This document shows positions 1-6,927 of a DNA stretch of 10,000 nt, piece after piece. A program made the translations under genes and the position numbers. Below the pieces are notes generated by a model. The model did no database searches and was not told where the DNA came from. It saw only the letters and a list, made by a program, of their open reading frames with translations. The stretch spans positions 1-10,000 of the forward strand of contig JAIWOL010000139.1 of assembly GCA_020216925.1 (NCBI GenBank). Direction: 5' to 3'. The first letter of the stretch is position 1, and each line of letters opens with the position of its first letter. Source of the DNA: Thiobacillus sp. GTDB lineage: Bacteria > Pseudomonadota > Gammaproteobacteria > Burkholderiales > Thiobacillaceae.

Positions 1-1023
1 CTCACCGAAGCGCCCGGCTATTTTGGCCTGGTTCGCAGCTTTCTGGCGGTAAAAGACCGGTTTCCTGCCGCCAGCACGCAGCTCAGCCTGCTGCCCTTGC
101 CGCCCGGCGGGGCCCAGGCAGCCAACCTGCTGCTACGCGCCATCGTGGCACGAAACTATGGATGCAGCCTGCTCATTGCAGGCGGAGAACATCAGCCCGA
201 TGGCAGTTGCCGGCGCGGCGAAGACCTCGGCCGTGACCAGGCCCATCCCCCGCCCGCTGCCCAGGCAGAGACGATCGGCGTCACGCTCATCGCCTACCCC
301 CGCATGGTCTACGTCGAGGACCGCGCCGAACATCTGCCCGAAATCGAGGCTCCCGCGGGGGCCCGCGCCCTCACCCTGGCCGGCGCCGAGTTTCATCGCC
401 GTTTGCAGGCCGGCCTCAAGATCCCAGACTGGTACAGCTTTCCCGAGGTGCTGGCGGAAATGCAGCGCCAGCACCCCGCACGCAACATGCAGGGTTTTAC
501 CGTGTTTTTCACCGGGCTGTCCGGCGCCGGCAAATCCACGCTAGCACGTGCGTTGGCCGCGCGGCTGATGGAAATGGGCGGACGCAGCGTCACCCTGCTC
601 GACGGCGACATCGTGCGGCGTCATCTTTCATCGGAATTGGGGTTTTCCAAAGCCCACCGCGACATCAACGTGCGGCGCATCGGCTTTGTCGCCAGCGAAA
701 TCACCAAAAATCGCGGCATTGCCATCTGCGCCCCGATTGCACCCTACCGTCAGACCCGCCGCGACGTGCGCGCCATGATAGAAGCAGTGGGGGGCTTCAT
801 CGAAATCCACGTCGCCACCCCCATCGAAACCTGCGAAGCGCGGGACCGCAAAGGGCTCTACGCCAAGGCGCGGGCAGGGCTGATTCCCGAATTCACCGGC
901 GTGTCCGACCCCTACGAAACCCCGGAGAATCCGGAACTGGCGATCGACACCACCGGGCTCGGCATCGACGAAGCGGTGCAGCAAATCCTGCTCAAACTCG
1001 AGCACGAGGGGTATTTGCGCTGA
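1..1023 (+). CDS. Fused ATP-sulfurylase-like / APS kinase, C-terminal part
   Basis: The reading frame is open from base 1, so the N-terminus lies upstream; 340 residues are visible, ending at TGA 1021-1023. The C-terminal half is a complete adenylylsulfate kinase (APS + ATP to PAPS + ADP). It has the P-loop GLSGAGKS (codons 172-179), LLDGD followed by VRR, the RDINVRRIGF segment, IAPYR, and the KGLYAKARAG and FTGVSDPYE motifs. The first half resembles the end of ATP sulfurylase (RNYGC, MVYVED, IPDWYSFPEV). However, the catalytic GRDHAG motif reads GGEHQP (codons 61-66), and the SGTELR-type motif reads AGAEFH. The order sulfurylase-kinase matches fungal enzymes and Thiobacillus denitrificans Tbd_0210, a hexameric protein reported to have only APS kinase activity. 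I infer the same here. Database pipelines would probably call it bifunctional SAT/APS kinase. The first sulfurylase motifs (QXRN, HXXH) are outside the window and cannot be judged. Confidence 0.9.
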   Translation, partial: LTEAPGYFGLVRSFLAVKDRFPAASTQLSLLPLPPGGAQAANLLLRAIVARNYGCSLLIAGGEHQPDGSCRRGEDLGRDQAHPPPAAQAETIGVTLIAYPRMVYVEDRAEHLPEIEAPAGARALTLAGAEFHRRLQAGLKIPDWYSFPEVLAEMQRQHPARNMQGFTVFFTGLSGAGKSTLARALAARLMEMGGRSVTLLDGDIVRRHLSSELGFSKAHRDINVRRIGFVASEITKNRGIAICAPIAPYRQTRRDVRAMIEAVGGFIEIHVATPIETCEARDRKGLYAKARAGLIPEFTGVSDPYETPENPELAIDTTGLGIDEAVQQILLKLEHEGYLR

Positions 1024-1307
1024 ACCCTGGCAGACCATGCCAACGGGATAATGGCCGATAGCCCCGTCCGGCATCAGAACCGTCGCACCGCCAGCCCGCC
1101 TGGCATACCGGCAATCGATCAAACAGGTCGAGATGCATGGCCAGCGGCTTGACCAACGTCGGCACGACGCCGCCAGCAAGGCAAGCTGCCAGCCTGTGAT
1201 CCTCGCGCTGGCGGCGCGCGAACAGCCTGGGACGGGCCTTGGCGGCAAGGTGTAAAACCATAACAAATGCAATGCCCGTGTCGATCAACGGCCAGTCCTC
1301 GGCGGGC
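1024..1307. other. Convergent intergenic region with an inverted repeat
   Basis: This stretch lies between the kinase gene (plus) and the TPR gene (minus). It contains a perfect 10-bp inverted repeat, CGCCGCCAGC at 1168-1177 and GCTGGCGGCG at 1207-1216, with a 29-nt loop that itself holds a small GGCA/TGCC stem. A 5-bp TGGCA/TGCCA stem follows the kinase stop at about 1028-1042. Neither is followed by a T-run, so neither is a clear intrinsic terminator. A minus-strand frame stays open from a TTG at 1288 to 992, overlapping the kinase 3' end, but I do not recognise the product and cannot tell a small or decayed gene from chance in GC-rich DNA. Confidence 0.4.
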
Positions 1308-2624
1308 TCAACCGCCCAGGCGGGCCAGAAGTTTTTTCGCTTCTGCCATCGACGGAAAGGCGGCCGGTGGGTTCAGGCTGAACGCCTGCTTCAGGGTTCT
1401 TCTTGCCGAGCCGGTGTCGCCGGATTCGGCCTGGACTGCCGCCAGGTGATAGAGGATTTCAGGATTGGTGGGTGCCAACTTGGCAGCCTGCTGCAGGGCA
1501 ACGAGGCTTTTGGCGGTGAGTCCGCGTGCCCGCAGTACCCAGCCCAGCGTGTCGTGAAAATCCGCGACCTTGGGGTTGATCGCCACGGCCTTGCGTGCCC
1601 AGGCCTCGGCCTGCGCCAGATCCTGTTTGTGTGCCAGCGCCAGCATCGCGAGGTTGTTGTAAGCCACGGCCAGACCGGCGTCGAGGGCGAGGGCCTGCTT
1701 GTACGCGGCCATGGCGATATCGGGTTGGTCGGCTTGCGCGACCATGCCGATGCGCAGTTGCGGTAACGCCTGTTTCGGAGCAGCGGCCGCAGCCTTGCGA
1801 TAGTCGGCAATGGCGTCCGTCGGTCGCCCGCGGGCGGCCAGCAGGTCGCCGCGCAACATCAGGCCGTCGACCAGGCCGGGCTGTAGCGCCAGCGCCCGCT
1901 CGACCGCTTGCATTGCCTGGTCGGGTGCATTCCGGCCGGCGTGCAGGCGCGCCAGCGCCATGGGCGGCAGCGGGTTGCGCGGATCGAGCCGGGCCGCTTG
2001 TTCGAGTTCTGCCTGGGCCTTGGCCGGTTCGCCTTGGCGGGCGAGGGCGATGCCCAGCGCGTAATGCGCGCCGGCGTGCTGCGGATCGATCACCAGCGCC
2101 TGGCGGTAGAACGCAATGGCGTCGACTTGTCGACCCTGTCCCGACAACAAGTCGCCAAGGTCGATGCGTGGGCGCACAGCACGGCTGTCGAGGCTGGCGG
2201 CTTTTCTCAGGGCGGCTTCGGCTTCGCGAGGCTTGCCCTGCACGGCGAGGTGCCGCCCCAGCGAGGCATGTGCCTCGCTACTTTGCGGTGCCGCCGCGAC
2301 CGCGCGTTGTATCCATCGACCGGCGTCCGCCGGCCGGCTGTCGCGAAACGCGACTTCGGCCAGCCCCAGCATCGCCTTGGCGGAGGTCGGGTCGTGCCTG
2401 AGCGAGGCCTCGAAGTGGCGGCCGGCGGCCTTGAGGTCGTTATCGACGATCGCCTGCAGGCCTAGCTGGTAAGCCGCCTCGGCCGGAGTGGACATTGCTG
2501 TCGCGGCCGCAGGCGCGCCCGGGCGCAGCTGCGGCGGCAAGGACTTCGATTCGAGCGGGACGGCGCCGGCCGGCAGGGCGCAGGCCAGCAGGATGACGAC
2601 AGGCAGGTAGGATCGCGTGTGCAT
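1308..2624 (-). CDS. Secreted TPR-repeat protein
   Basis: This encodes a 438-residue protein of about eleven consecutive tetratricopeptide repeats (roughly residues 48-419, about 34 residues each, many closing with a DP, AP, NP or QP turn). A short tail ending in LLARLGG follows. I chose the ATG at 2624-2622 because it begins a good signal peptide: MHTRS, then a hydrophobic run and AGA just before VPLES. The frame extends 21 codons further upstream, but that extension reads through a terminator hairpin. A lipoprotein reading (LLAC, Cys15) is possible but the hydrophobic run before it would be short, so signal peptidase I cleavage near residue 21 seems more likely. The product should be periplasmic or membrane-associated and act as a protein-binding scaffold. 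No catalytic domain is visible. It lies 83 bp downstream of the PEP-CTERM gene on the same strand, which hints at a related envelope role, but no specific function can be assigned. The ribosome binding site is weak (GGGAA). Confidence 0.85.
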   Translation of the reverse strand: MHTRSYLPVVILLACALPAGAVPLESKSLPPQLRPGAPAAATAMSTPAEAAYQLGLQAIVDNDLKAAGRHFEASLRHDPTSAKAMLGLAEVAFRDSRPADAGRWIQRAVAAAPQSSEAHASLGRHLAVQGKPREAEAALRKAASLDSRAVRPRIDLGDLLSGQGRQVDAIAFYRQALVIDPQHAGAHYALGIALARQGEPAKAQAELEQAARLDPRNPLPPMALARLHAGRNAPDQAMQAVERALALQPGLVDGLMLRGDLLAARGRPTDAIADYRKAAAAAPKQALPQLRIGMVAQADQPDIAMAAYKQALALDAGLAVAYNNLAMLALAHKQDLAQAEAWARKAVAINPKVADFHDTLGWVLRARGLTAKSLVALQQAAKLAPTNPEILYHLAAVQAESGDTGSARRTLKQAFSLNPPAAFPSMAEAKKLLARLGG

Positions 2625-2640
2625 GGGGTTCCCGTGGACG

Positions 2641-2677
2641 AAAAAAATCCCTTCGGGCACCTTAGCCCAAAGGGATT
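2641..2677 (-). terminator. Rho-independent terminator after the PEP-CTERM gene
   Basis: Read on the minus strand, a 13-bp stem (AATCCCTTTGGGC with GCCCGAAGGGATT, one G-U wobble) closes a 6-nt loop and runs into seven T residues. It begins 30 nt past the PEP-CTERM stop codon. The same T-run ends 16 nt before the start codon of the downstream TPR gene, so that gene needs read-through, a promoter upstream of or inside the hairpin, or regulated termination. Confidence 0.9.
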
Positions 2678-2707
2678 GTGGTTTCAACCGACAGCCGGTG
2701 TTGCGGC

Positions 2708-3745
2708 TCAGGCTTGCTTGCGGCGGCGCGTCGCACCGAGGCCGAGCAGGCCCAAACCGAGCAGCGCCAGCGTGGCAGGCTCAGGCACACCCGGCGGTTG
2801 TTGCGGCACACCGCCGACACCGGCGAAGCCGAAGATGAATGTCGCGGGCGAGCCCGTGACTTGCCCGCCGGACGACTGGCCCAGGGAGTACAGCTCGATG
2901 CCTTCCGCGCTGATCGCGGCGAGCGCGAGCGACTCGGTAGCGGCGGCGCCGTAGAAGATGGTGAACGAGGCTACAGTATCATCTTTGGCGGTGGTGGGAT
3001 CGTCGGCAGCGAGCAGGGTGCCGAAATTGAAACGGAAGTAGGCACCGTGGTCGTTCGGACCGAGATCGGCGAAATCGCTGTTCAACGTCGATGCGGTAAG
3101 CGGGCTGGAGAAACCCAGGGGATTGGCGGTATTGAAGCCGTTGTTGTGCGACTCCTCCAGCAGCGTAGTAGTGCCGGTGCCCTGGATGGTGACGAATTCG
3201 GAGAACTCGGTCGGCGGAATATCCCAGTCCATCACGCGCACGTACTTGACGTTGGTCAGGTTCGTGCCGGTGGTGTTGGTGATGGTGACCACGGACTTGA
3301 ACAGCACACCGGGCGCGTTGTCGGCGGGCGAGTAGGCATGGGTGACGGTCACGCCGGGCAGGCTGGTGAGGCTGGTGGTGGTGGTCACGGTGCTGCCGGT
3401 GACGTTGGTCGGCGCGCCGACGGTCAGGTTGACTTGGCCATCAGTCGACACGTTGGCATAGCCGCTGGTGGTGCCGTTGACCGATACGCCCCAGCCCTCG
3501 CACAGGCAGCCCGGCGCGGTCGCGTCGCGGAAGCTGCCGTCGGGGAACTTGTAGGCCAGGCCGGTGGCGCCAGCATTGCTGGTGATGTTGGGGGCGGTGT
3601 TCAGCGAACCGTTGTCGTTGACGCCCAGCGCGATGCTGGCGGTGCCGGCAACGCCGGTGTTGTAGATGACGGTGCCGGCCTGGGCTGCCCCGGCGGCCAG
3701 AAGCAACGCGGCGGACAGCACGCTCAGATGGAATGGTTTGCTCAT
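2708..3745 (-). CDS. PEP-CTERM sorting domain protein
   Basis: This encodes a 345-residue exported surface or extracellular-matrix protein. The signal peptide starts MSKPFHLSVL and ends at AQA (residues 21-23), probably cleaved before GTVIYN. The body is rich in Thr, Asn, Gly and Ser, with many N-x-T/S sites, a CxC motif (PGCLCEGWG, Cys80 and Cys82), and a VMDWDIPPTEFSEF segment near 171-184. The C-terminus (320-345) is a textbook PEP-CTERM signal: VPEP, a Leu/Gly-rich membrane segment, then ATRRRKQA. By family knowledge such proteins are cleaved and sorted by an exosortase (EpsH/XrtA type), often with exopolysaccharide or biofilm production; no exosortase is in this window. The start at 3745 is fixed by an AGGAGA ribosome site six nt upstream; an ATG seven codons earlier would overlap that site. 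A sigma-54 promoter lies upstream and a strong terminator downstream, suggesting a single-gene, RpoN-regulated transcript. The exact ligand or structural role is unknown. Confidence 0.92.
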   Translation of the reverse strand: MSKPFHLSVLSAALLLAAGAAQAGTVIYNTGVAGTASIALGVNDNGSLNTAPNITSNAGATGLAYKFPDGSFRDATAPGCLCEGWGVSVNGTTSGYANVSTDGQVNLTVGAPTNVTGSTVTTTTSLTSLPGVTVTHAYSPADNAPGVLFKSVVTITNTTGTNLTNVKYVRVMDWDIPPTEFSEFVTIQGTGTTTLLEESHNNGFNTANPLGFSSPLTASTLNSDFADLGPNDHGAYFRFNFGTLLAADDPTTAKDDTVASFTIFYGAAATESLALAAISAEGIELYSLGQSSGGQVTGSPATFIFGFAGVGGVPQQPPGVPEPATLALLGLGLLGLGATRRRKQA

Positions 3746-3751
3746 TTGTAA

Positions 3752-3757
3752 TCTCCT
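3752..3757 (-). promoter_or_regulatory. Ribosome binding site of the PEP-CTERM gene
   Basis: AGGAGA on the minus strand sits 6 nt before the ATG at 3745. It is the best Shine-Dalgarno match among the minus-strand genes here and decides between the two in-frame ATG codons, since the earlier one (3766) overlaps it. Confidence 0.85.
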
Positions 3758-3783
3758 GTTCAGCATGAAGTTAAGAGTTTGCG

Positions 3784-3807
3784 CTGGGTGATCACAGGCA
3801 CACCCAG
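3784..3807 (-). promoter_or_regulatory. Hairpin in the PEP-CTERM 5' leader
   Basis: A perfect 7-bp inverted repeat (CTGGGTG and CACCCAG) encloses a 10-nt loop. If transcription starts about 12 nt after the -12 element of the sigma-54 promoter (near 3812), this stem occupies roughly +6 to +29 of the leader. It has no T-run, so it is not a terminator. It may stabilise the mRNA 5' end or be a binding site; the role is inferred only from position. Confidence 0.45.
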
Positions 3808-3822
3808 TTCATTGCGAACGTA

Positions 3823-3838
3823 AGCATCAGTCGTGCCA
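3823..3838 (-). promoter_or_regulatory. Sigma-54 (RpoN) -24/-12 promoter
   Basis: On the minus strand the sequence TGGCACG-ACTG-ATGCT matches the consensus TGGCACG-N4-TTGCW at all but one defined position. The GG and GC dinucleotides have the required 12-bp offset. The predicted start is near 3812, giving a leader of about 67 nt before the PEP-CTERM ATG. Sigma-54 promoters require an AAA+ enhancer-binding protein. PEP-CTERM genes are known in floc-forming betaproteobacteria (Zoogloea) to be controlled by RpoN with the PrsK/PrsR two-component system, which makes PrsR the natural candidate activator. Confidence 0.82.
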
Positions 3839-3853
3839 GATTCGGGAAGGTTG

Positions 3854-3871
3854 TTTGTAAAACATTACAAA
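3854..3871. promoter_or_regulatory. Dyad upstream of the sigma-54 promoter, candidate activator site
   Basis: TTTGTAA-AACA-TTACAAA is a perfect 7-bp dyad centred about 50 bp upstream of the predicted start. The word GTAATGT inside it (minus strand, 3868-3862) recurs inverted on the plus strand at 3921-3927, in the AT-rich DNA between the promoter and the symporter stop codon. This could be the binding site of an enhancer-binding protein. A centre at -50 is closer than usual for such proteins, so the assignment is tentative. Confidence 0.35.
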
Positions 3872-3942
3872 ACAAATGGTTGTGACGTTTTATCCAGAAT
3901 GCGCGGGGCGAGAAAAAATGGTAATGTAAAATTTTTCGACAC

Positions 3943-5373
3943 CTACCCGTGTGCGTGTCTGCCGATGGCAAGACTACCCAAAAGCATGCCCGCCGCGCTG
4001 GCAATCAAGCCCGCGAACTGAGGCGGCAGCGCCGCTTCGGGCGCGACGAACTCCATCGCGATCCACGCCACCAGCCCGAACAGAATCGCGAGACCGGCCC
4101 CCTGGCTGTTGGCGCGGGTCCAGTACAGTCCGGCCACCAGCGGCACGAAGGCGCAGGCCAGCGTGACTTTGTAGGCGTTGGCGACCATTTCATGAATGCT
4201 GGTTTCGGCTTGCAGCGACCACAGTGAATACGCCACCACCAGCAGCGCAAACACGACGACCACGCTGCGTGTCATCCACAGCAATTTCCTTTGGTTCATG
4301 CGGTGATGCGGCATGAATTCCTTGAGGATGTTTTCCGAGATGGTGACCGAGGGCGCGAGCAGGGTGCCGGAGGCGGTGGACATGATCACCGACAGCAGCG
4401 CGCCATAGAAAATGATCTGGGCCGCAAGCGGCAGATGGGTTTTGACGAAGGTTGGCAGCACGAGCTGGGCATCTTCGGCAAGCAGCTGATGGGTCATCGC
4501 CGGATCGACCAGCGTGGCGGAATAGGTGAGGTAGATCGGCACGGCGGCGAACAGGAAATACAGCACGCCGCCGATGACCGTGCCCCACACCGCGATGGTC
4601 ACGTTTTTGCTGGCGTTGGAACGCTGGAATACGTCCTGCTGCGGGATCGAGCCGAGACCCATGGTGAGCAGGCCGGCGATGAAAGTGACGATGGCCGCCC
4701 ATTCCATGGGCGGCCAGAATTCGAACTTGCCGGCGGCGGCCGCGTGCTCGATGACCGGGGCGACGCCGTTGACCTCGGGCATGGCCCCCACCAGATAGCT
4801 GATCCACAAGAGGCCGGCGACGATCACCGTCATCTGCACCAGTGTGGTCAGCGCCACCGACCACATGCCGCCGAACAGGGTGTAGAGCAGCACCACCGCG
4901 GCGCCGATGTAGATGCCCTGCGCCTGGGTGACCATGCCGTCGGACAGCACGTTGAATACCAGCCCCAGCGCCACCACCTGCGCCGACACCCAGCCCAGGT
5001 AAGACAGCGCGATGGCGCCCGAGATGACGATTTCCACCGGGCGGTTGTAGCGCTGGCGGAAAAAGTCGCCCAGCGTGAGCAGTTTCATGCGGTAAAGCGG
5101 GCGCGCGAAAAACAGACCGAACAGAATCAGTGCGAGTGCGGCCCCGAAGGGATCGGAGATGGTGCCGCCAAGGTTTTTGTCGAGGAAGGTGGCGGGAATG
5201 CCGAGCACGGTTTCGGCCCCGAACCAGGTCGCAAACACCATGGCCACCACCACGATCATCGGCAGGCTGCGGCCAGCGGTGATGTAGTCGGCGGCGCTGT
5301 GGACGCGGGTGGCGGCATACAGGCCGATACCGATGGACAGCACGAGATAGAGGATGACGAAGCCGATGAGCAT
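3943..5373 (-). CDS. Sodium:solute symporter (SSS family)
   Basis: This encodes a 476-residue inner-membrane transporter with about 13 predicted membrane segments, the usual number for PutP-type symporters. Recognisable features are GAETVLGIPATF in the second segment, the YTLFGGMWS signature, the IPQQDVFQRSNASK loop, and MSTASGTLLAPS with ISENI, corresponding to the Ser/Thr-rich sodium-site helix. Where PutP and many relatives have a conserved TD pair after the GG signature (Asp187 in PutP), this protein has SVALTTLVQ. The substrate cannot be deduced. The ATG at 5373 lies 11 nt after the ubiB stop codon, with AAGGA at the stop codon acting as ribosome site; the longer open frame upstream only shadows ubiB. 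It is therefore likely the last gene of the ubiE-ubiJ-ubiB transcript. No convincing terminator follows it, only an A/T-rich stretch. Confidence 0.9.
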   Translation of the reverse strand: MLIGFVILYLVLSIGIGLYAATRVHSAADYITAGRSLPMIVVVAMVFATWFGAETVLGIPATFLDKNLGGTISDPFGAALALILFGLFFARPLYRMKLLTLGDFFRQRYNRPVEIVISGAIALSYLGWVSAQVVALGLVFNVLSDGMVTQAQGIYIGAAVVLLYTLFGGMWSVALTTLVQMTVIVAGLLWISYLVGAMPEVNGVAPVIEHAAAAGKFEFWPPMEWAAIVTFIAGLLTMGLGSIPQQDVFQRSNASKNVTIAVWGTVIGGVLYFLFAAVPIYLTYSATLVDPAMTHQLLAEDAQLVLPTFVKTHLPLAAQIIFYGALLSVIMSTASGTLLAPSVTISENILKEFMPHHRMNQRKLLWMTRSVVVVFALLVVAYSLWSLQAETSIHEMVANAYKVTLACAFVPLVAGLYWTRANSQGAGLAILFGLVAWIAMEFVAPEAALPPQFAGLIASAAGMLLGSLAIGRHAHG

Positions 5374-5384
5374 GGCGGGCGTCC

Positions 5385-6911
5385 TTATCGCAAATTGAAG
5401 TAGACCGTGAGCAGGGCCAGCGTTGCGAGCAGGCCGGCGATGACGGCGAGCCAGCGGTTGCGCGTTTGCTGCTGCCGCAGCATGAGGGCGAGGCCGGTTT
5501 CGAACTGGGCGAGGCGGTTTTCCTTGAGCGCGTGGTGCGCCAGGCGAGGCAGTTGCGGCAGCAGCTGCGCCCATTTCGGCGCCTCGTCTTGCAGGTTTTT
5601 CAGCAGCGCGCGCCAGCCGATCTGCTGGTTCATCCAGCGCTCCAGAAACGGCTTGGCGGTTTTCCACAGATCGAGCTCGGGGTCGAGCTGGCGACCCAGG
5701 CCCTCGATGTTGAGCAGGGTTTTCTGCAACAGCACCAGCTGCGGCTGGATTTCCACGTTGAAACGACGCGAGGCCTGGAACAGCTGCAGCAGTACCCGGC
5801 CGAAGGAAATGTCTTTCAGCGGCCGGTCGAACACCGGTTCGCAGACGGCGCGCACCGCGGCTTCGAGTTCGTCGATGCGGGTGTCGGCCGGCACCCAGCC
5901 CGATTCCAGGTGCGCCTGCGCCACGCCCTTGTAGTCGCGGCGGAAAAAGGCAAGGAAGTTGCGCGCGAGATACTGCTTGTCGACCTCGGTGAGCGTGCCC
6001 ATGATGCCGAAATCGAGTGCGATGTACTGTTCGCTGCCGGGCCGCACGAGGATGTTGCCGGGGTGCATGTCGGCGTGGAAGAAGCCGTCGCGGAACACCT
6101 GGGTGAAGAAGATTTCCACGCCGGTGGCGGCGAGTTTGGGAATGTCCACGCCCGATTCGCGCAGCCGGTCGATCTGGCTGACCGGGATACCCTCCATGCG
6201 GTCCATCGTCATCACCTCGCGCGCGCAATAATCCCAAATCACTTCGGGTACGGCGAGCAGGGGCGAATCCCTGAAATTGCGCCTGAGCTGCGAGCAGTTG
6301 GCCGCTTCGCGCATCAGGTCGAGTTCGTCCGCCAGGTGTTTCTCGAATTCCGCCACGACTTCGCGCGGGCGCAGGCGCGGGCCGTCGGCGAGACCTTTTT
6401 CCACCAGCCGGGCGAGCACGTGCAGCAGGCCCACGTCGTGGGCGATGATGCGGCCGATGCCGGGGCGCATCACTTTCACCGCAACCGGCCGGCCATCCGG
6501 CAGGCGGGCAAAGTGAACCTGCGCCACCGAGGCCGATGCCACCGGGATGCGGTCGAAGTCGGCATACGCCACTGCCAGCGGTTTGCCCAGCGCCGCTTCG
6601 ATCACGGCAACCGCTGTGGCGGAATCAAAGGGCGGCACGCGATCCTGTAAGCGCGCCAGTTCGTCGGCAAGGTCCAGCGGCACCAGGTCGCGGCGGGTGG
6701 AAAGCATCTGGCCAAACTTGACGAAGATCGGTCCCAGATCTTCCAGCGCGCGCCGCAGTCGCACGGCGCGCGGGGCGCGCACAGGACGCCAGAAGAGCAG
6801 CACGGCGGCGATCCAGCGCAGCGGGCGCAGACGCGGGTGGCCGAGGAAGAATTCTTCCAGCCCGTATTTCAGGGCCACGTGGACGATGCGCGCCAGCCGC
6901 AGCAGGTTCAT
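5385..6911 (-). CDS. ubiB: UbiB, ubiquinone biosynthesis protein kinase-like ATPase
   Basis: This encodes a 508-residue member of the UbiB/COQ8/ADCK family, needed for ubiquinone synthesis and thought to act as a membrane-bound ATPase that helps deliver lipid intermediates to the Ubi enzymes. All diagnostic motifs are present: KFGQ (65-68), the Ala-rich nucleotide loop ASASVAQVH (125-133), ATP-contacting Lys146 in [11 protein letters not shown] (196-198), HADMHPGN (279-286) and the metal-binding DFG (300-302). The C-terminus ends with a hydrophobic anchor ([15 protein letters not shown]) before VYFNLR. I chose the ATG at 6911 because [17 protein letters not shown] is the usual family start; the in-frame extension upstream overlaps ubiJ. 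It begins 16 nt after ubiJ and ends 11 nt before the symporter, so co-transcription is expected. The ribosome site is poor (GGGA), suggesting translational coupling to ubiJ. Confidence 0.96.
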   Translation of the reverse strand: MNLLRLARIVHVALKYGLEEFFLGHPRLRPLRWIAAVLLFWRPVRAPRAVRLRRALEDLGPIFVKFGQMLSTRRDLVPLDLADELARLQDRVPPFDSATAVAVIEAALGKPLAVAYADFDRIPVASASVAQVHFARLPDGRPVAVKVMRPGIGRIIAHDVGLLHVLARLVEKGLADGPRLRPREVVAEFEKHLADELDLMREAANCSQLRRNFRDSPLLAVPEVIWDYCAREVMTMDRMEGIPVSQIDRLRESGVDIPKLAATGVEIFFTQVFRDGFFHADMHPGNILVRPGSEQYIALDFGIMGTLTEVDKQYLARNFLAFFRRDYKGVAQAHLESGWVPADTRIDELEAAVRAVCEPVFDRPLKDISFGRVLLQLFQASRRFNVEIQPQLVLLQKTLLNIEGLGRQLDPELDLWKTAKPFLERWMNQQIGWRALLKNLQDEAPKWAQLLPQLPRLAHHALKENRLAQFETGLALMLRQQQTRNRWLAVIAGLLATLALLTVYFNLR

Positions 6912-6927
6912 GCGCCGAATGTCCCGT

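Noticed and set aside
628..1272. Minus-strand 214-codon open frame over the kinase 3' end and the intergenic region
   Set aside because: Most of it is antisense to well-conserved APS kinase motifs; only the intergenic part is kept, as a low-interest finding.
2625..2687. Earlier in-frame start for the TPR protein (21 extra residues)
   Set aside because: It would translate through the terminator hairpin and bury the signal peptide behind a polar leader.
2678..3751. Plus-strand 357-codon open frame opposite the PEP-CTERM gene
   Set aside because: Gly/Val/Arg-rich antisense of repetitive Thr/Asn codons; the minus strand has a signal peptide, PEP-CTERM tail and ribosome site.
3911..3938. A/T-rich weak hairpin as a terminator for the symporter operon
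   Set aside because: The stem is only a short A/T run with a long loop; it more likely belongs to the regulatory DNA of the PEP-CTERM promoter.
4291..5403. Plus-strand 370-codon open frame opposite the symporter
   Set aside because: His/Asp/Glu/Gly-rich antisense shadow of membrane-helix codons, with no recognisable domain.
5374..6237. In-frame upstream extension of the symporter gene giving a 764-residue reading
   Set aside because: The extension is Arg/His/Pro-rich and lies out of frame over ubiB, whose motifs are unmistakable; the symporter starts at 5373 with a ribosome site and a normal first membrane segment.
5466..6650. Plus-strand 394-codon open frame opposite ubiB
   Set aside because: Antisense shadow; all UbiB motifs are intact on the minus strand.
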